From Xanthobacter autotrophicus Py2 (GTDB lineage Bacteria > Pseudomonadota > Alphaproteobacteria > Rhizobiales > Xanthobacteraceae), in contig CP000781.1 in assembly GCA_000017645.1 (NCBI GenBank), positions 948,501 through 1,012,500 on the forward strand: DNA of 64,000 nt, read 5' to 3'. A program made the translations under genes and the position numbers. Below are positions 54,738-64,000 of the stretch, in pieces. The stretch's first letter is position 1. The number at the start of each line of letters is the position of its first letter. The notes below the pieces were generated by a model. It made no database searches. It worked only from the letters and a program-made list of their open reading frames with translations, and had not been told where the DNA came from.

Positions 54738-54773
54738 AAGAAAAAGGCCCGGCTTGCGCCGGGCCTTTTTCTT
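54738..54773. terminator. Bidirectional intrinsic terminator between paaE and paaK
   Basis: Perfect 16-bp stem, AAGAAAAAGGCCCGGC and its complement, with a TTGC loop and a T-rich end on each strand. It separates the convergent paaE and paaK transcripts. Confidence 0.92.
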
Positions 54774-54821
54774 CTGGGGGTGACGGCGGGCGAACCCGCC
54801 GTCGGGAGGATCCTGGAAAGC

Positions 54822-56153
54822 TCACCCCTTGGGGCGGCGGTCTATGATGCGCTTGGCCTTGCCGGTGGCGGTGCGCTCGATGCCGCCGGGCTCGTGCAGC
54901 TCGATGCGGGTGGTGATGCCCACCGTGTCCTTGATGCGGGCGAGGATGTGTGCCGCGCAGGCCTCAATGTCGGTGCTGCCCTGGGCCTCCTCGCGGATCT
55001 CCGCATGCACGGTCATCTCGTCCATGCGGCCCTCGCGGGTCAGCTCCAGCTGGTAGTGGCCAGAGCAGGTCTCGATGGAGAGCAGGATCTCCTCGATCTG
55101 GGTGGGGAACACGTTCACCCCCCGCAGGATGATCATGTCGTCCGAACGGCCGGTGACCTTCTCCATGCGCCGCATGCCGGGCCGCGCCGTGCCGGGCAGA
55201 AGGCGGGTGAGGTCGCGGGTGCGGTAGCGGATGATCGGGAACGCCTCCTTGGTGAGGGAGGTGAACACCAGCTCGCCCTTCTCCCCGTCCGGCAGCACCT
55301 CGCCGGTGATGGGGTCGATCACCTCCGGCAGGAAGTGGTCTTCCCAGATGTGCAGGCCGTCCTTGGTCTCCACGCATTCCTGCGCCACGCCGGGGCCGAT
55401 GACCTCGGAGAGGCCGTAGATGTCGGTGGCGTCGATGGCGAAGTCGCGCTCGATCTCCTCGCGCATGGCGTTGGTCCAGGGCTCGGCGCCGAAGATGCCG
55501 TACTTCAGCGAGGAGGCGCGCGGGTCCAGCCCCGCCTTGGCGAAGCCGTCCAGCAGCGCCAGCATGTAGCTGGGCGTCACCATGATGGCGTCTGGCTTGA
55601 AGTCGTGGATGAGCTGCACCTGACGCTCGGTCATGCCGCCGGACATGGGCACCACGGTGCAGCCGAGCCGCTCCACGCCGTAATGGGCGCCCAGGCCGCC
55701 GGTGAACAGGCCGTAGCCATAGGCCACGTGCACCATCATGCCCGGCCGCACCCCGGCCGCGCGGATGGAGCGGGCCATCACGTCGGCCCACATGTCGATG
55801 TCGGCGCGGGTATAGCCCACCACGATGGGCTTGCCCGTGGTGCCGGAGGAGCCGTGCACCCGCAGCAGCTTCTCGCGCGGCACCGCGAACAGGCCGAAGG
55901 GGTAGTTGTCGCGCAGGTCGGTCTTCACCGTGAAGGGGAACTTGGCGAGGTCCGATAGGTCGCGCAGGTCGGAGGGGTGCACCCCCGCCTCGTCGAACTT
56001 CCTGCGGTAGAACGGCACGTTCTCATAGGCGTGGCGCAGCGACCAAGCGAGACGCTCGCGCTGGAGGGACATGATTTCGTCCCGCGATGCCCGTTCCGCT
56101 GTATCAAGGCCGGCCTCGAAGGTCCGGCCAAAGGAAACCGCCGGCAGAGCCAT
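54822..56153 (-). CDS. paaK: Phenylacetate-CoA ligase
   Basis: 443 residues from ATG 56153, nine bases after GGAGGAG; the ATG at 56159 is nearly as good. AMP-forming ligase motifs: VHGSSGTTGKPIVVGYT, YGLSEVIGPGVAQEC, GRSDDMIILRGVNVFPTQIE and the C-terminal ERTATGKAKR with the catalytic Lys. First step of the pathway: phenylacetate, CoA and ATP to phenylacetyl-CoA. Cotranscribed with paaI and paaG upstream on the same strand. Confidence 0.95.
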   Translation of the reverse strand: MALPAVSFGRTFEAGLDTAERASRDEIMSLQRERLAWSLRHAYENVPFYRRKFDEAGVHPSDLRDLSDLAKFPFTVKTDLRDNYPFGLFAVPREKLLRVHGSSGTTGKPIVVGYTRADIDMWADVMARSIRAAGVRPGMMVHVAYGYGLFTGGLGAHYGVERLGCTVVPMSGGMTERQVQLIHDFKPDAIMVTPSYMLALLDGFAKAGLDPRASSLKYGIFGAEPWTNAMREEIERDFAIDATDIYGLSEVIGPGVAQECVETKDGLHIWEDHFLPEVIDPITGEVLPDGEKGELVFTSLTKEAFPIIRYRTRDLTRLLPGTARPGMRRMEKVTGRSDDMIILRGVNVFPTQIEEILLSIETCSGHYQLELTREGRMDEMTVHAEIREEAQGSTDIEACAAHILARIKDTVGITTRIELHEPGGIERTATGKAKRIIDRRPKG

Positions 56154-56171
56154 GTTCATCGTCTCCTCCAC

Positions 56172-56669
56172 TCAAGCTGTGGTCGTGTGGTCGCGGCTCT
56201 CCGGCGCGCTTGGGGGCGGGGCGATCAACGCCCCGCCGATGGTGCGAGAATGCCCGCGAAACTGCGCGATCACCACGCCGTCCTCGCTCACCTCCACGTC
56301 GTAGATGCCCGAGCGTCCTGTGCGGGCGATCTCCCGCGCCGTCGCGACGAGTGTCTTTCCGCGGGTGCCGGGGCGCAGGTAGGTGACCGCGCAATGGGCC
56401 GCCACGGTGCGCTCGTCATAGGAGTTGCAGGCAAAGGCGAAGGCGCTGTCTGCAAGGGCGAAGATGAAGCCGCCATGGCCCATGCCGAAGCCGTTGCACA
56501 TTCGCTCGGTGAGCGTCATGGAGAGCGTCGCCGTGCCGGGGCCCACCGCCACCAGCTCCATCCCGAGGCCCTGGCTCGCATGGTCGGTGGCCCACATGGC
56601 CTCCGCGCTTAGACGCGCGGTGTCCTGTGGCGTGCGCGGCGGGACGGGATGAGGGGCGTGGGTGTTCAT
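56172..56669 (-). CDS. paaI: Acyl-CoA thioesterase PaaI
   Basis: 165 residues, hot-dog fold: ERMCNGFGMGHGGFIFALADS with the catalytic Asp, then AVTYLRPGTRGKTLVATA. Clears dead-end CoA thioesters of the pathway. Its start overlaps the end of paaG by four bases. Confidence 0.93.
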   Translation of the reverse strand: MNTHAPHPVPPRTPQDTARLSAEAMWATDHASQGLGMELVAVGPGTATLSMTLTERMCNGFGMGHGGFIFALADSAFAFACNSYDERTVAAHCAVTYLRPGTRGKTLVATAREIARTGRSGIYDVEVSEDGVVIAQFRGHSRTIGGALIAPPPSAPESRDHTTTA

Positions 56670-57496
56670 GCGCGCCGCCCCGAGAAGCGCGCCGGGCGCT
56701 TTTCCATGAAGGCGGAAACGCCTTCGCGATAGTCCGGCGTGCGGCCGGCCTCGCGCTGGAGGTCGCGCTCCAGGTCGAGCTGGGCGTCGAGAGCATTGCC
56801 GGCGGAAGCGTTCAGCGCCTGCTTGGTGAGGGCAAGGCCCTGCGTGGGCTGGCTGGCGAGATGGGAGGCGAGGGCGCGGGCCTCGTCCATGAGCGCGGCG
56901 TCGTCCACCGCCTTCCAGATCAGGCCCCAGCTTTCCGCCTTTTCGGCGCTGACCGGCTCGGCGAGCAGCATGAGGGCGCGGGCGCGGGCATCCCCGATGA
57001 GGCGGGGCAGGAAGAAGGTGCCGCCGGAATCCGGCACGAGGCCGATCTTGGCGAAGGCCTGGATGAATTTCGCCGACCGCGCCGCCAGCACGATATCGCA
57101 GGCAAACGCGATGTTGGCGCCGGCCCCCGCCGCCACCCCGTTCACCGCGCACACTACCGGCTTGCGCAGGGCGCGGATGCGCCGGATGAGGGGATTGTAG
57201 AAGGCCTCGATGGTGGCGCCGAGATCGAGCGGGCCCTCAGCCTTCGCCCGGTCGCCGAGATCCTGCCCGGCGCAGAAGCCGCGCCCGGCCCCGGTGAGGA
57301 GCACCGCCCGGCAGGCGTCATCCGCCGCCGCGTCGAGGGCTGCGGCAAGCGAGCGGTGCAGCTCCTCGGTGAAGGCGTTGAGGCGGTCGGGGCGGTTGAG
57401 GGTGAGTTCCACCCAGCCCTCGTGCTGCGCCACGAGCAGCACCGGCGGCGCTGCGGCCGGTTCGCTCGTCAAGGTGTCCGCCTGGCGTGCGACCAC
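56666..57496 (-). CDS. paaG: Ring 1,2-epoxyphenylacetyl-CoA isomerase
   Basis: 276 residues with a GTG start. Crotonase motifs: GRGFCAGQDLGDR and KIGLVPDSGGTFFLPR, with the Asp used by PaaG isomerases. It converts the epoxide to the seven-membered oxepin-CoA. A perfect palindromic operator lies 39 bp upstream of its start. Confidence 0.92.
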   Translation of the reverse strand: MVARQADTLTSEPAAAPPVLLVAQHEGWVELTLNRPDRLNAFTEELHRSLAAALDAAADDACRAVLLTGAGRGFCAGQDLGDRAKAEGPLDLGATIEAFYNPLIRRIRALRKPVVCAVNGVAAGAGANIAFACDIVLAARSAKFIQAFAKIGLVPDSGGTFFLPRLIGDARARALMLLAEPVSAEKAESWGLIWKAVDDAALMDEARALASHLASQPTQGLALTKQALNASAGNALDAQLDLERDLQREAGRTPDYREGVSAFMEKRPARFSGRRA

Positions 57497-57534
57497 GTCA
57501 TCCTCCCTGATCCGGGCCCTTGCGAGCCTCTTGA

Positions 57535-57556
57535 ATTAACCGATCGATCGGTTAAT
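57535..57556. promoter_or_regulatory. Perfect 22-bp palindrome between paaG and paaN, TetR-type operator
   Basis: Each half is ATTAACCGATC; the whole is a perfect 22-bp dyad in the divergent promoter region of paaG and paaN. The ends and spacing match the two sites upstream of the TetR gene. Confidence 0.8.
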
Positions 57557-57700
57557 CTTTAGCGCAAGGGACGGGCTTGTCAACAGGACGAGGCCCCGTG
57601 CCGGGAGGGGACGCCGGCCGGTCGCGGCGATCGGGCGGCAAGGTCCCTCGCAAACCAGAACAGCGCCTGGCCAGCACGGCCAGGCCTCAGGGAGAAGGCC

Positions 57701-59362
57701 ATGGATGATCTGTTCCAGGCGCATGCCGCGCTGCTGGAGAAGGCCGTTGCGGCATCGCGCGAGCGCGGCTTCTGGGCGGCGTTTGCGGAAAATCCCAAGG
57801 CCTATCCGGAAGGCGCCGCGAGCGCCGGCAAGGCGGCTTTCGCTGCCCTGAAGGGTCAGCCGTTCGATCTTGGCGAAGAGGGGGGGCAGGCAGGGGAGGG
57901 CGCCCGCGTCGGCGCCGAGGTCTCGCCCTTCGGTCCGGCGCTGGGCATCACCTATGCCGCGCGCAGCGTCGATGCGCTGGTGGCCCATGCGGAACGCGCC
58001 GGCGAGGGCTGGGCGCAGGCATCCGTGGAGCAGCGGGTGGGGGTGGCGCTGGAAATCCTGGCGCGCCTCAATGCCGAAAGCTTCCTCATCGCCGAGGCGG
58101 TGGAGCACACCACCGGGCAGGCCGGCCCCATGGCCTTCCAGGCCGGCGGCCCCCATGCGCAGGATCGCGGGCTGGAGGCGGTAGCCTATGCCTATGCCGA
58201 GATGGCGCGGGTGCCGGGCGCGGTGCGCTGGGAGAAGCCCATGGGGCGCTCGTCCATCCGCCTCGACAAGGATTTCCATGTGGTGCCGCGCGGCATCGGC
58301 CTCGTCATCGGCTGTGCCACCTTTCCCACCTGGAACAGCTATCCGGCCCTGTTCGCCGATCTCGTCACCGGCAATGCGGTGATCGTGAAGCCCCACCCCG
58401 CCGCCATCCTGCCCTTGGCCCTTACCGTGAAAATCGGCCGCGAAGTGCTCGCCGCGCAGGGCTTCGACCCGGACGTGCTCCAGCTTGCCCCCGACACGGT
58501 GGAGGCGCCGCTCGCCAAGGATCTGGCGACCCACCCCGCCATCGGCCTCGTGGATTTCACCGGCTCGTCGGCCTTCGGCAGCTGGCTGCGCGAGACCCTG
58601 CGGGACAAGCTGGTGTTCACGGAGGAGGCGGGGGTGAACACCATCGTCATCGCCTCCACCGGCGCGTTCGCGGCCATGTGCGCCAACATCGCCTTCTCGC
58701 TCTCGCTCTACAGCGGGCAGATGTGCACCGCGCCGCAGACCATCTTCGTTCCGGCGGCGGGTATCGCCACGGAGGAGGGCCACAAGAGCTTCGATGAGGT
58801 GGCCGCAGGCATCGGCGCCGCCATCGACGCGCTGTTGTCGGACCCTGCCCGCGCGGCGGCGGTGCTCGGCGCCATCCAGAATCCGGCAACGCTCACGCGA
58901 ATCGAGGAGGCGCGCGGTCTCGGTCGCATCGTGCGCGACAGCGCGGCGCTTCAGGTGGAAGGCGCCCGCACAGCCACGCCGCTGCTTCTCGCCGTGGATG
59001 CGACCGATGAGGCGGCCTATTTGGAAGAGCGCTTCGGCCCCATCGCCTTCGTGGTGGCGGTCAAGGATGCGCAGGACGCCATCGCCCGCGCCACCCGCGC
59101 CGCACGGGAAAAGGGTGCCATCACCGCCGCCCTCTACAGCACCGACGAGGCCGAGATCGCCGCCGCCATCCCCGCCTATGCCAAGGCGGGCGTGGCGCTT
59201 TCGGTGAACCTCACCGGCGGCATCTATGTGAACCAGAGCGCGGCGTTCAGCGACTACCACGTCTCCGGCGCCAACCCCGCCGGCAACGCCTGCATGACGG
59301 ATTCAGCCTTCGTGGCGAGCCGCTTCCGCGTGGTGTGCGTGCGCCGCCCGGCCGCCGCCTGA
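57701..59362 (+). CDS. paaN: PaaN-type aldehyde dehydrogenase
   Basis: 553 residues. Aldehyde-dehydrogenase fold with nucleophile C342 in [13 protein letters not shown], general base in [12 protein letters not shown], and [11 protein letters not shown]. The start [19 protein letters not shown] and overall length fit the PaaN family, which lacks a fused hydratase domain. In pathways lacking PaaZ it is thought to oxidise the ring-opened semialdehyde; here a PaaZ-type gene is present too. Confidence 0.9.
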   Translation: MDDLFQAHAALLEKAVAASRERGFWAAFAENPKAYPEGAASAGKAAFAALKGQPFDLGEEGGQAGEGARVGAEVSPFGPALGITYAARSVDALVAHAERAGEGWAQASVEQRVGVALEILARLNAESFLIAEAVEHTTGQAGPMAFQAGGPHAQDRGLEAVAYAYAEMARVPGAVRWEKPMGRSSIRLDKDFHVVPRGIGLVIGCATFPTWNSYPALFADLVTGNAVIVKPHPAAILPLALTVKIGREVLAAQGFDPDVLQLAPDTVEAPLAKDLATHPAIGLVDFTGSSAFGSWLRETLRDKLVFTEEAGVNTIVIASTGAFAAMCANIAFSLSLYSGQMCTAPQTIFVPAAGIATEEGHKSFDEVAAGIGAAIDALLSDPARAAAVLGAIQNPATLTRIEEARGLGRIVRDSAALQVEGARTATPLLLAVDATDEAAYLEERFGPIAFVVAVKDAQDAIARATRAAREKGAITAALYSTDEAEIAAAIPAYAKAGVALSVNLTGGIYVNQSAAFSDYHVSGANPAGNACMTDSAFVASRFRVVCVRRPAAA

Positions 59363-59385
59363 AACCTGACATCAGGAGAAGAACA

Positions 59386-60594
59386 ATGGCGCACGCCTTT
59401 ATCTGCGATTTCGCGCGCACCCCCATCGGCCGCTATGCCGGCGCCCTGAAGGATGTGCGCGCCGACGACCTCGCCGCCCATCCCATCCGCGTGCTGAAGG
59501 AGCGCAACCCAGGCGTCGACTGGGAGGCGGTGGACGATGTCATCCTCGGCTGCGCCAACCAGGCGGGGGAGGACAACCGCGACGTGGCCCGCATGGCGGC
59601 TCTACTTGCCGGCCTGCCGGTGAGCGCCCCGGGCACCACCGTGAACCGCCTGTGCGGCTCCGGCCTCGACGCGGTGGGCATCGGCGCCCGCGCCATCATG
59701 ACCGGCGACGCCGACCTCATCGTCGCCGGCGGGGTGGAGAGCATGACCCGCGCGCCCTTCGTCCAGGGCAAGGCGCAGGAGGCGTTTTCCCGGCAGGCGG
59801 AGATCTATGACACCACCATCGGCTGGCGCTTCGTGAACCCGCTGATGAAGGCGCAGTATGGCGTGGATTCCATGCCGGAGACCGGCGAGAACGTGGCCGA
59901 GGACTTCCAGGTTTCCCGCGCCGACCAGGACCTGTTCGCGTATCGCTCCCAGCAGCGGGTGAAGGCGGCCCAGGATGCCGGCTTCTTCGCCCGCGAGATC
60001 GCGCCCATCGAGGTGAAGGGTAAGAAGGGCGCTGTGATCCGCGTGGAGGCGGACGAGCATCCGCGCGCCGAGACCACGCTGGAGCAGCTCGCCGGCCTGA
60101 AGGCCCCGTTCCGCAAGGCCGGTGGCACGGTGACGGCGGGCAATGCCTCGGGTGTCAACGACGGGGCCGGGGCGCTCATCCTCGCTTCCGAGGCGGCGGC
60201 GAAGAAGTATGGCCTCACCCCCCGCGCCCGTGTGGTGTCGGTGGTGCAGGCGGGGGTGCCGCCGCGCATCATGGGCATTGGCCCGGCGCCGGCGACGCGC
60301 AAACTTCTGGAGAAGAACGGCCTCGCGCTGGCGGACATCGACCTCATTGAGCTGAACGAGGCCTTCGCCGCCCAGGCCCTCGCCGTGCTGCGCCAGCTGG
60401 GCCTTCCCGACGACGCGGAGCATGTGAACCCGAACGGCGGGGCCATCGCGCTCGGCCATCCGCTGGGCATGTCCGGCGCGCGGCTCGCCATGACGGCGGT
60501 GAGCGCGCTGGAGGTGCGCGGCGGCACCCGGGCGGTGGCCACCATGTGCATCGGCGTCGGCCAGGGCATCGCCGCCCTCATCGAGAGGGTCTGA
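59386..60594 (+). CDS. paaJ: 3-oxoadipyl-CoA/3-oxo-5,6-dehydrosuberyl-CoA thiolase
   Basis: 402 residues. Nucleophile C90 in [12 protein letters not shown], the His in [19 protein letters not shown] and the second Cys in [25 protein letters not shown] and [12 protein letters not shown] fit the PaaJ/PcaF branch. AGGAGAAGAACA precedes the ATG. It cleaves the pathway intermediates to acetyl-CoA and succinyl-CoA. Confidence 0.93.
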   Translation: MAHAFICDFARTPIGRYAGALKDVRADDLAAHPIRVLKERNPGVDWEAVDDVILGCANQAGEDNRDVARMAALLAGLPVSAPGTTVNRLCGSGLDAVGIGARAIMTGDADLIVAGGVESMTRAPFVQGKAQEAFSRQAEIYDTTIGWRFVNPLMKAQYGVDSMPETGENVAEDFQVSRADQDLFAYRSQQRVKAAQDAGFFAREIAPIEVKGKKGAVIRVEADEHPRAETTLEQLAGLKAPFRKAGGTVTAGNASGVNDGAGALILASEAAAKKYGLTPRARVVSVVQAGVPPRIMGIGPAPATRKLLEKNGLALADIDLIELNEAFAAQALAVLRQLGLPDDAEHVNPNGGAIALGHPLGMSGARLAMTAVSALEVRGGTRAVATMCIGVGQGIAALIERV

Positions 60595-60597
60595 GCC

Positions 60598-62712
60598 GTG
60601 GATGCCGTGACACCTCCGGTCACCGTCACGCGCCATGGCGGCGGGCAAGGCAAGGTCGGCGTGATCGCCATTGATTTTGCGCCGGTGAATGCCCTGTCCA
60701 AGGCGGTGCGGCAAGGCCTGCTCGATGCCGTGCGCACGCTCGAGGCCGATCCCGACGTGGCGGCGCTGGTGATCAGCGGCGGTCCGGGCCGCTTCATCGC
60801 CGGCGCCGACATCCGTGAGATGAGCCAGCCGCCGGATGCCCCCTTCCTTCCGGACGTGGTGGCGGCCGTCGACGCCTGCGCAAAGCCGGTGGTGGCGGCC
60901 ATCGCCGGGGCGGCGCTGGGCGGCGGGTGCGAGATCGCGCTCGCCTGCGACCTCAGGCTCGGCGGGCCGAAGGCGCTGGTGGGTCTCACCGAGACCCGGC
61001 TCGGCCTCATTCCCGGTGCCGGCGGCACCCAGCGCCTACCCTGCCTTGTGGGCGTGGCGCAGGCCATCGCCCTCATCTGCGAGGGGCGGGTGCTGAAGGC
61101 GGGCGATGCCCTCGCCCTGGGCCTGCTGGACGAGGTGGTGGAGGGCGACCTCCTCGCCACCGCCATCGCCCGCGCGCCGGGCATGCCCAAGCGCCGCCTC
61201 TCGGCGCTGCCGGTTCCCGCGCGCGACGCGGCGGCGGAAGAGGCTGCTGCGGCGCGTGCCCGCAAGGCGGCGAAGGGTGTCCCGGCCATCGACGAGGCCA
61301 TCCGCGTCATCCGCGCGGCGGGGGAGGGGGATTTCGCGAGCGGCCTTGCCCTCGAGCGCGCCGCCTTCCTCGCCCTGCGCGAGAGTGCCGAGGCGAAAGC
61401 GCTGCGCCATCTCTTTTTCGCGGAGCGTGAGGCCGGCAAGGTGCCGGGGCTGGAGGGCGTCGCGCCCCGTCCCGTGGAGGCGGTGGCGGTGATCGGCGCC
61501 GGCACCATGGGCGCCGGCATCGCCATGGCGCTGGCCGATGCGGGGCTTGCCGTCACCCTGATAGAGCGGGATGCGGAAGCCGCCGCCGCCGGCTTTCAGC
61601 GGGTCAGTGACCTCTATGCCCGGCAGGTGAAGAGCGGCCGGCTGACCGATGCGCAGGGCGCCGAGCGCCGCGCCCGCGTCACCGCCACCGCCGACTGGGG
61701 CCGCCTTTCGGCTGTCGATCTGGTGGTGGAAGCCGCGTTCGAGGACATGGCCGTCAAGGCCGACATCTTCCGCCGCCTCGATGCGGTGGCGAAGCCCGGC
61801 GCGGTGCTGGCCACCAACACCTCCTATCTCGACCTCGACGCCATCGCCGCGGCCACCTCCCGCCCACAGGACGTGGTGGGCCTGCACTTCTTCGCCCCCG
61901 CCAATGTCATGAAGCTGCTGGAGGTGGTTCGTCCGGCCCGCTCCGCGCCGGATGTCATCGCCACGGCGCTGGCGCTGGCGAAGAGGATGGGCAAGCAGCC
62001 GGTGGTGGCGGGCAATTGTGACGGCTTCATCGGCAACCGCATCTATGCGCTCTACCGCCGCCACGCTGAAGTTCTGGTGGAGGACGGCACCAGCCCGCAG
62101 GAGGTGGATGCGGCGCTTGAGGCCTACGGCTTTGCCATGGGCCTCTTCGCCGTGTCCGACATGTCCGGCCTCGACATCGCCTATGCCATGCGCAAGCGCC
62201 GCGCTGCGACGCGCGATCCGGCCGAGCGGTATGTGGCCATCGCCGACCGGCTGGTGGAGCAAGGCCGCCTCGGCCGCAAGACCGGCGCCGGCTGGTACGC
62301 CTATGACGCGGCGGGGGCCAAGACCTGCGATCCCGTGGTGGAGGCCGTCATCGCTGAAGCCCGCGCGGAGAAGGGCATCACGCCCCGCGCCTTCTCCGCC
62401 GGCCAGATCCAGCGCCGGCTGCTTGCCGTCATGGCCAACGAGGGCGCCAAGGCGCTGGCGGAGGGCATCGCGCTCAGGGCCTCCGACATCGATCTCGCCT
62501 TCGTCCATGGCTACGGCTTCCCACGCACCAAAGGCGGGCCCATGTGGGCCGCCGACCAGATGGGCCTGCGCGCGGTCCTCACCGAGGTGGAAGCCGCCCA
62601 CGCCGCCGGCGGCGCCGGATCTGAACCCGCGCCCCTGCTGGTGGCTCTCGCCCGCGACGGACACAGCTTCGCCGACTGGCAACCGACACAATTGGGAGGA
62701 CAACAGCCATGA
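60598..62712 (+). CDS. Fused enoyl-CoA hydratase/3-hydroxyacyl-CoA dehydrogenase (PaaF/PaaH function)
   Basis: 704 residues, GTG start three bases after the thiolase stop. N-terminal crotonase domain (GRFIAGADIREMSQ, AALGGGCEIALACD, IPGAGGTQRLP), then NAD-binding domain from about 296 (VAVIGAGTMGAGIAMALA) and C-terminal 3HCDH domain (GNCDGFIGNRIYALYRRHAE). Separate paaF and paaH are absent from the visible cluster, so this FadJ-like fusion probably does both steps. It overlaps the next gene (ATGA). Confidence 0.9.
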   Translation: MDAVTPPVTVTRHGGGQGKVGVIAIDFAPVNALSKAVRQGLLDAVRTLEADPDVAALVISGGPGRFIAGADIREMSQPPDAPFLPDVVAAVDACAKPVVAAIAGAALGGGCEIALACDLRLGGPKALVGLTETRLGLIPGAGGTQRLPCLVGVAQAIALICEGRVLKAGDALALGLLDEVVEGDLLATAIARAPGMPKRRLSALPVPARDAAAEEAAAARARKAAKGVPAIDEAIRVIRAAGEGDFASGLALERAAFLALRESAEAKALRHLFFAEREAGKVPGLEGVAPRPVEAVAVIGAGTMGAGIAMALADAGLAVTLIERDAEAAAAGFQRVSDLYARQVKSGRLTDAQGAERRARVTATADWGRLSAVDLVVEAAFEDMAVKADIFRRLDAVAKPGAVLATNTSYLDLDAIAAATSRPQDVVGLHFFAPANVMKLLEVVRPARSAPDVIATALALAKRMGKQPVVAGNCDGFIGNRIYALYRRHAEVLVEDGTSPQEVDAALEAYGFAMGLFAVSDMSGLDIAYAMRKRRAATRDPAERYVAIADRLVEQGRLGRKTGAGWYAYDAAGAKTCDPVVEAVIAEARAEKGITPRAFSAGQIQRRLLAVMANEGAKALAEGIALRASDIDLAFVHGYGFPRTKGGPMWAADQMGLRAVLTEVEAAHAAGGAGSEPAPLLVALARDGHSFADWQPTQLGGQQP

Positions 62713-64000
62713 CGAAACTCCTCAACAGCTACGCCCTCGACCGCTGGTTCGTGCCGCAAGAGGGCCTCATCGACATCCCCAGCGCCGTTGACGGCCGCGT
62801 GGTGGCGCGCACCTCCACCAGGGGGCTGGATCTTGCCGCCATGGTGCGCCATGCCCGCGATGCGGGTGGGCCGGCCCTGCGCGCGCTCACCTTCCACGAG
62901 CGGGCCGACATGCTGAAGGCGCTCGCCGCCCATCTCGGCGCCCACAAGGAGGCACTCTACGCCCTCGCTGCCGACACCGGGGCCACCAGGCGGGACAATC
63001 TCATCGACATCGATGGCGGCATCGGCACCCTCTACGCCTATGCCTCGCGCGGACGGCGGGAGCTGCCGGGCGAGCGCTTCGTGGTGGAGGGCGGGCCGGA
63101 GGGCCTTTCCAAGGGTGGCTCCTTCATCGGCCTTCACATCCTCACGCCGTTGAAGGGCGTGGCGGTGCATGTGAACGCCTTCAACTTCCCCTGCTGGGGT
63201 CTTCTGGAGAAGCTCGCCCCCGCGCTCCTCGCCGGCGTGCCGGTCATCACCAAGCCGGCCACCGCCACCGCTTATGTGGCCGAGGCGGTGGTGCGGCTGA
63301 TCGTGGAGGCGAACGTCCTGCCGAAGGGTGCGCTGCAACTGGTGTGCGGATCGGCCGGCGACCTGCTGGATCACCTCACCGGACAGGATGTGCTCTCCTT
63401 CACCGGCTCGGCTGAGACCTCGCAGCTGTTGCGCGATCATCCGGCGGTGTCGCGCAACGCGGTGCGCTTCATCGCCGAGCGGGATTCGCTCAACGCCGCC
63501 GTGCTCGGCCCGGACGCCACCGAGGGCGCCCCCGAGTTCGACCTCTTCATCAAGGAGGTGGTACGCGAGATGACGGTGAAGGCGGGTCAGAAATGCACCG
63601 CCATTCGCCGCATTATCGTGCCCCGTGCCCAGGAAAGCGCGGTGATCGCCGCGCTGAAGGGCCAGCTGGCGAAGATCACCCTCGGCGATCCCCGCCGTGA
63701 TGACGTGCGCATGGGTCCGCTCGCGAGCCTGGCCCAGCGCGAGGCCGCACGTGCGGCGGTGGCGCAGATCGCGCAGGAGGCGGAGATCGTCTTCGGCGAT
63801 CACGATGCGGCCGAGCCCGTCGGGGCGGATGCGCAGGCCGGCGCCTTCATGACGCCGGTGCTGCTGCGTTGCGCGAGGCCGCTGGCGGCGAGGGCGCCCC
63901 ATGCTGTGGAGGCCTTCGGCCCGGTGGCGACCGTCATGGCCTATGACCGGCTCGATGACGCGGTGGCGCTGGTGGCGAAGGGGGAGGGCAGCCTCGTCGC
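62709..64000 (+). CDS. paaZ: PaaZ, oxepin-CoA hydrolase/semialdehyde dehydrogenase, cut by the right edge
   Basis: Open from ATG 62709 to the window end, about 430 residues of an expected 680 or so. MTKLLNSYALDRWF is the family start; AFNFPCWGLLEKLAPALLAG, FTGSAETSQLL, IAERDSLNAAVLG (base Glu) and C296 in KAGQKCTAIRRI give an active dehydrogenase domain. The MaoC-like hydratase domain that opens the ring would lie beyond 64000 and cannot be confirmed. The start overlaps the preceding stop by four bases. Confidence 0.9.
   Translation, partial: MTKLLNSYALDRWFVPQEGLIDIPSAVDGRVVARTSTRGLDLAAMVRHARDAGGPALRALTFHERADMLKALAAHLGAHKEALYALAADTGATRRDNLIDIDGGIGTLYAYASRGRRELPGERFVVEGGPEGLSKGGSFIGLHILTPLKGVAVHVNAFNFPCWGLLEKLAPALLAGVPVITKPATATAYVAEAVVRLIVEANVLPKGALQLVCGSAGDLLDHLTGQDVLSFTGSAETSQLLRDHPAVSRNAVRFIAERDSLNAAVLGPDATEGAPEFDLFIKEVVREMTVKAGQKCTAIRRIIVPRAQESAVIAALKGQLAKITLGDPRRDDVRMGPLASLAQREAARAAVAQIAQEAEIVFGDHDAAEPVGADAQAGAFMTPVLLRCARPLAARAPHAVEAFGPVATVMAYDRLDDAVALVAKGEGSLV

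Noticed and set aside
1..64000. tRNA, rRNA, integrase, transposase or attachment sites
   Set aside because: None found by eye. Small RNA genes could be missed, since no covariance search was possible.

Overview
The window is high-GC, densely packed DNA from an alphaproteobacterium, most likely a member of the Hyphomicrobiales close to Xanthobacter, Azorhizobium or Ancylobacter. The grounds are the overall gene content, the alphaproteobacterial style of the sarcosine oxidase and paa clusters, and a family of intergenic palindromic repeats of the kind that give spurious 'MAGLVPAIHA'-type peptides in this order. The assignment is inference; no rRNA, tRNA, phage or plasmid genes are visible.

Layout. 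(1) 1-5425: the end of a BatABD-like operon (DUF4381 protein, two von Willebrand A membrane proteins, BatD-like protein). (2) 5468-15786: a LysR regulator divergent from a ten-gene operon with N-carbamoylsarcosine amidohydrolase, a complete polyamine-type ABC transporter, an M19 dipeptidase-like protein, a DUF5943/V4R protein and a second ABC transporter that lacks its own ATPase. (3) 16001-24092, minus strand: sdaA, glyA and soxBDAG, which convert sarcosine to glycine, serine and pyruvate. A GlxA/GbdR-type AraC regulator is divergent from them at 24323. Regions 2 and 3 together read as a catabolic island for creatinine-derived or other N-methylated glycine compounds. (4) 25451-29075: a small ABM-domain protein and an arsenic operon (arsR, two unrelated arsC genes, acr3, arsH). 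(5) 29455-36320: a modular GH18 chitinase-like protein, a SAF-domain oxidoreductase divergent from a LysR gene, and an N-acyl-D-amino-acid deacylase. (6) 36557-41425: a four-gene cassette of acyl carrier protein, FkbH-like protein, MBOAT and membrane-anchored SGNH protein. It has the architecture of a dlt operon with the loading enzyme replaced by FkbH, and is the strongest candidate here for an undescribed system (possibly glyceryl transfer to a surface polymer). (7) 41585-43677: a glutamine-synthetase-like ligase and a class I glutamine amidotransferase whose 3' ends overlap. (8) 43996-64000: the phenylacetate (paa) region: livFGMHK transporter, a TetR regulator, PaaX, paaABCDE, paaK, paaI, paaG, paaN, a paaJ-type thiolase, a fused hydratase/dehydrogenase and paaZ, which is cut by the right edge.

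The paa region carries visible control sites: a perfect 22-bp palindrome between paaG and paaN, two related 22-bp sites between livK and the TetR gene, and a different inverted repeat in front of paaA. Five copies of one palindromic intergenic repeat (three of them sharing an extended form of about 200 bp) lie at gene ends across the window, and two perfect 16-bp stem terminators separate convergent operons.
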